Shown here in pieces: positions 4,635 through 6,162 of a stretch of 6,162 nt of DNA. The position numbers and the translations under genes are program-made. Source of the DNA: Lachnospiraceae bacterium (GTDB taxonomy: Bacteria > Bacillota > Clostridia > Lachnospirales > Lachnospiraceae); NCBI GenBank assembly GCA_014804385.1, contig JAAUZW010000005.1, forward strand, positions 58,119 through 64,280, in the 5' to 3' direction. Each line of letters opens with the position of its first letter. The first letter of the stretch is position 1. The notes under the pieces are model-generated. The model was not told where the DNA came from. It worked only from the letters and a program-made list of their open reading frames with translations, and made no database searches.

Positions 4635-5690
4635 TTACACTGCCTCCTTTTTCAATAGTCTGAACAGTTTTTTCACATTTTCATTAAAGTAGATCTTCAC
4701 ACATACATATAACAGGGTAATGCCATAAATCCTGCCCTTCATAAAAATACGGCCTTCCAGGCGTTTCTGTTCAAAATCACCCACAACGTTTATATGCCCA
4801 CCCAATACCGGATAAAGCATACCGCTGACCGCCAGAATCTGTCCCGTAGCTGCCGGATCGTCCATTCCCACTACAAGATCCGCCTCAAAAGTCCCCGGCA
4901 GGATTCCCTTCATAAGCCTGCAAAGCTCTTTTTTACACAAAACAAAAGTGTTTTGGAACACATCACTTTTTACTACATCGCTATAATACTGTATGTCATC
5001 CCATACCGCTTTTATTTTATCACAGATATTTCGGATTGTGTATTGTATATTTTGAATGAATTTTTGGATCTTCTCCCACATTGCACGCAGCTTATGGACA
5101 AAATTCCGTGGCTTTATCGCTTCTGCCGCCTTTGTAAAACCGGTATTTTGCTCTGTTTCCCGATCCTTTATTTTGACTGTGATCCGCGGGATATCTTCCC
5201 CGCCTTTTTCATCGCGTGCCTGCTTCGATTTCCCTGTCTCCCCAATATTCTCCTTCTCTTGTCCCGCCTCAACTTTTTCTTTCTTCTCTACTATCTCTTC
5301 TGGCTTTTTTTCTTTTTCTTTTACTTTCTCTTCCTGCTTTTCTTCTTCCCGCTTCTCTTCCCGCTTCTCTTCCCGCTTTTCTTTCTTCTTCCGCTTTCCC
5401 GCCTTTTTCTTCTCTTTTCGCGGCAATCGGAATATCGGGATAAACAGAAGCCGTACGCGCAGATAAAATTCTGTGGAATACCGTACCAGTATATTTATAA
5501 AATGTATCAGCCAGGTGACTTTTGCACTTATCACCACCGGCGGCTCATTCTCCCCCTCTTTTCTGGCAATCTCGATCCGATAGCGGACAGGTACAAAAAG
5601 AATGCATAAAAGCATTAATATAATCGTTCCCAGAATACAGAGAATTATGATCCCTATGATCTTTAACAGCAATAGCAGAATATGTAGCAT
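4635..5690 (-). CDS. DUF2953 membrane-anchored protein (YtfI-like) with Lys/Glu-rich insert
   Basis: A 351-aa protein, longer than my recollection of typical DUF2953 proteins (roughly 200-250). Residues about 3-33 form a very hydrophobic N-terminal anchor. A beta-rich part follows (about 36-90, with VPVRYRIEI and ISAKVTWLIHFI). Residues about 91-145 are almost purely Lys, Glu and Arg. A low-complexity linker and an amphipathic helical region follow (about 197-262). The conserved DUF2953 C-terminal part, about 266-333, contains DLVVGMDDPAATGQILAVSG (271-290) with the family's G-x-x-DPA-x-TG pattern. The start ATG 5690 has GGAG 5 nt upstream. It lies 39 bp after the 109-aa gene and touches gerW. 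The function is not established; linkage to gerW suggests a spore role. The charged insert is encoded partly by 12-bp repeats and probably varies among strains. Confidence 0.9.
   Translation of the reverse strand: MLHILLLLLKIIGIIILCILGTIILMLLCILFVPVRYRIEIARKEGENEPPVVISAKVTWLIHFINILVRYSTEFYLRVRLLFIPIFRLPRKEKKKAGKRKKKEKREEKREEKREEEKQEEKVKEKEKKPEEIVEKKEKVEAGQEKENIGETGKSKQARDEKGGEDIPRITVKIKDRETEQNTGFTKAAEAIKPRNFVHKLRAMWEKIQKFIQNIQYTIRNICDKIKAVWDDIQYYSDVVKSDVFQNTFVLCKKELCRLMKGILPGTFEADLVVGMDDPAATGQILAVSGMLYPVLGGHINVVGDFEQKRLEGRIFMKGRIYGITLLYVCVKIYFNENVKKLFRLLKKEAV
5256..5420 (-). other. Lys/Glu/Arg-rich low-complexity segment of the DUF2953 protein
   Basis: The coding strand is nearly all purine here, with mainly GAA, GAG, AAA and AAG codons, and covers about residues 91-145. 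Strings such as REEKREEKREE suggest a single charged alpha-helix or a disordered spacer between the membrane part and the conserved C-terminal domain. Confidence 0.8.
5345..5380 (-). repeat. 12-bp tandem repeat, three copies
   Basis: On the plus strand the unit is CTTCCCGCTTCT, with copies at 5345-5356, 5357-5368 and 5369-5380. The third has one mismatch. On the coding strand it encodes repeated EEKR. The unit length is a multiple of three, so copy-number change would keep the frame. More degenerate copies may flank it. Confidence 0.85.
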
Positions 5691-5729
5691 TTCTTCTCCA
5701 AATACCTTTTTACAGGTGTCATCTTTTTC

Positions 5730-6059
5730 TTATCCTTGAAAACTTTCCGGATCCGTCCGGGACAGATATTCCACCAGCGATACCCGACCGGTAGCCGCAA
5801 GAGTCTCCGCCGCGATCTGCTCTATCAGTGCAAATGCCTCCTCCTTATCGTTCGCAAGTCCCACAATACAGGCGGGGGGATATTCCTTATAATACCACTG
5901 CGTAAGCATCAGACTGTGATAGATGGAAAGAGAGTCCGTCTCCTTGTCGAAGGCGATCACATAAAACTTCGACGGCTTTTTGTGCTTTTTCAGCTTCTTT
6001 ATGAGCCTTTCCGGCTTTTTTACAGTGTCTCCCACATAAAGATTTTTATATACTTTCAT
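5730..6059 (-). CDS. Hypothetical protein, 109 aa, upstream of DUF2953
   Basis: Not assigned to a named family, but it looks like a real gene and resembles uncharacterised Lachnospiraceae proteins that begin MKxYKNLYVGDTVKKPE. The N-terminal part is basic (KKPERLIKKLKKHKK, about 14-28). It is followed by alternating strands and helices: FYVIAFDKETDSLSIYHSLM (32-51), YYKEYPPACIVGLANDKEEA (56-75) and a helical end with LIEQIAAETL (78-87) and VSLVEYLSR (93-101). No signal peptide or membrane helix is seen, so it should be cytoplasmic. ATG 6059 is chosen because the protein reads naturally from MKVYKN. The ribosome binding site AGGGAG is about 14 nt away, unusually far. A TTG at 6098 in the same frame gives a 122-aa alternative. 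It ends 39 bp before the DUF2953 gene and is probably co-transcribed with it and gerW. Confidence 0.75.
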   Translation of the reverse strand: MKVYKNLYVGDTVKKPERLIKKLKKHKKPSKFYVIAFDKETDSLSIYHSLMLTQWYYKEYPPACIVGLANDKEEAFALIEQIAAETLAATGRVSLVEYLSRTDPESFQG

Positions 6060-6162
6060 ACAGAAATACTGCACTCCCTGTGCGATCTTATCGAACAATT
6101 CGCAGTGTACATTCGGAAGCCTGCGGATTCCTCATTCAAAGGCATTCGCCCTATACTTCCGC
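6060..6162 (-). other. Right-edge stretch: possible end of an upstream minus-strand gene
   Basis: Two minus-strand frames are open from the window edge. One ends in RKYRANAFE with TGA at 6132-6134, leaving a gap of 72 bp to the 109-aa gene. The other reads on to a TGA at 6056-6058 that overlaps the ATG of the 109-aa gene as ATGA. Neither is long enough to identify, and sequence beyond the edge is needed to choose. No promoter or terminator is recognised here. Confidence 0.3.

Noticed and set aside
5345..5380. Three short regular repeats considered as a CRISPR array
   Set aside because: The units are 12 bp, contiguous without spacers, and lie inside a coding region.
4794..5609. Plus-strand open frame of 271 codons, plus shorter ones at 5056-5466 and 5216-5443
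   Set aside because: They are antisense to the DUF2953 gene. The Phe/Leu/Ser-rich runs are simply the complement of the purine-rich Lys/Glu codons, not membrane helices.

Overview
The window looks like part of a chromosome from a spore-forming, low-to-moderate GC Firmicute, most likely a gut clostridium of the Lachnospiraceae type. This is inferred from AGGAGG-type ribosome binding sites, SigA-like promoters, the sporulation gene gerW next to a DUF2953 gene, and small membrane and J-domain genes of a kind seen in that family. No phage, transposase, CRISPR, rRNA or tRNA signal was seen.

Layout from left to right. (1) 1-1212, minus strand: a MoxR-family AAA+ ATPase followed by the N-terminal part of a probable DUF58 protein that runs off the left edge. 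This is the usual MoxR/DUF58 pair, probably transcribed from a promoter at 1285-1313. (2) 1213-1584: an AT-rich divergent intergenic region with that leftward promoter, a strong rightward extended -10 promoter at 1447-1475, an inverted repeat just upstream of it, and a leader of about 100 nt. (3) 1585-3288, plus strand: a three-gene cassette of a 67-aa XRE-type repressor-like protein, a four-helix membrane protein (DUF6773-like) and a CPBP intramembrane metalloprotease. It ends at a strong bidirectional terminator (3328-3356) shared with the converging minus-strand genes. (4) 3386-6162, minus strand, read right to left: a 109-aa hypothetical protein, a DUF2953 (YtfI-like) protein with a long Lys/Glu-rich insert, GerW (YtfJ-like), a 46-aa two-helix membrane protein, and a 181-aa coiled-coil protein with a C-terminal J-domain.

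Working together: the DUF2953 and gerW genes abut exactly (TAAATG) and should be translationally coupled. The 109-aa gene ends 39 bp before DUF2953, so these three probably form one operon with a spore-related role. The 46-aa gene has its own candidate promoter. It is separated from the J-domain gene by two consecutive perfect hairpins (3985-4032), which are the most unusual structural feature here. The XRE/membrane protein/CPBP cassette is plausibly an autoregulated membrane-stress, peptide-processing or peptide-immunity module, but its substrate cannot be read from the sequence. Most of the window is ordinary chromosomal content, and no clearly new system was found.
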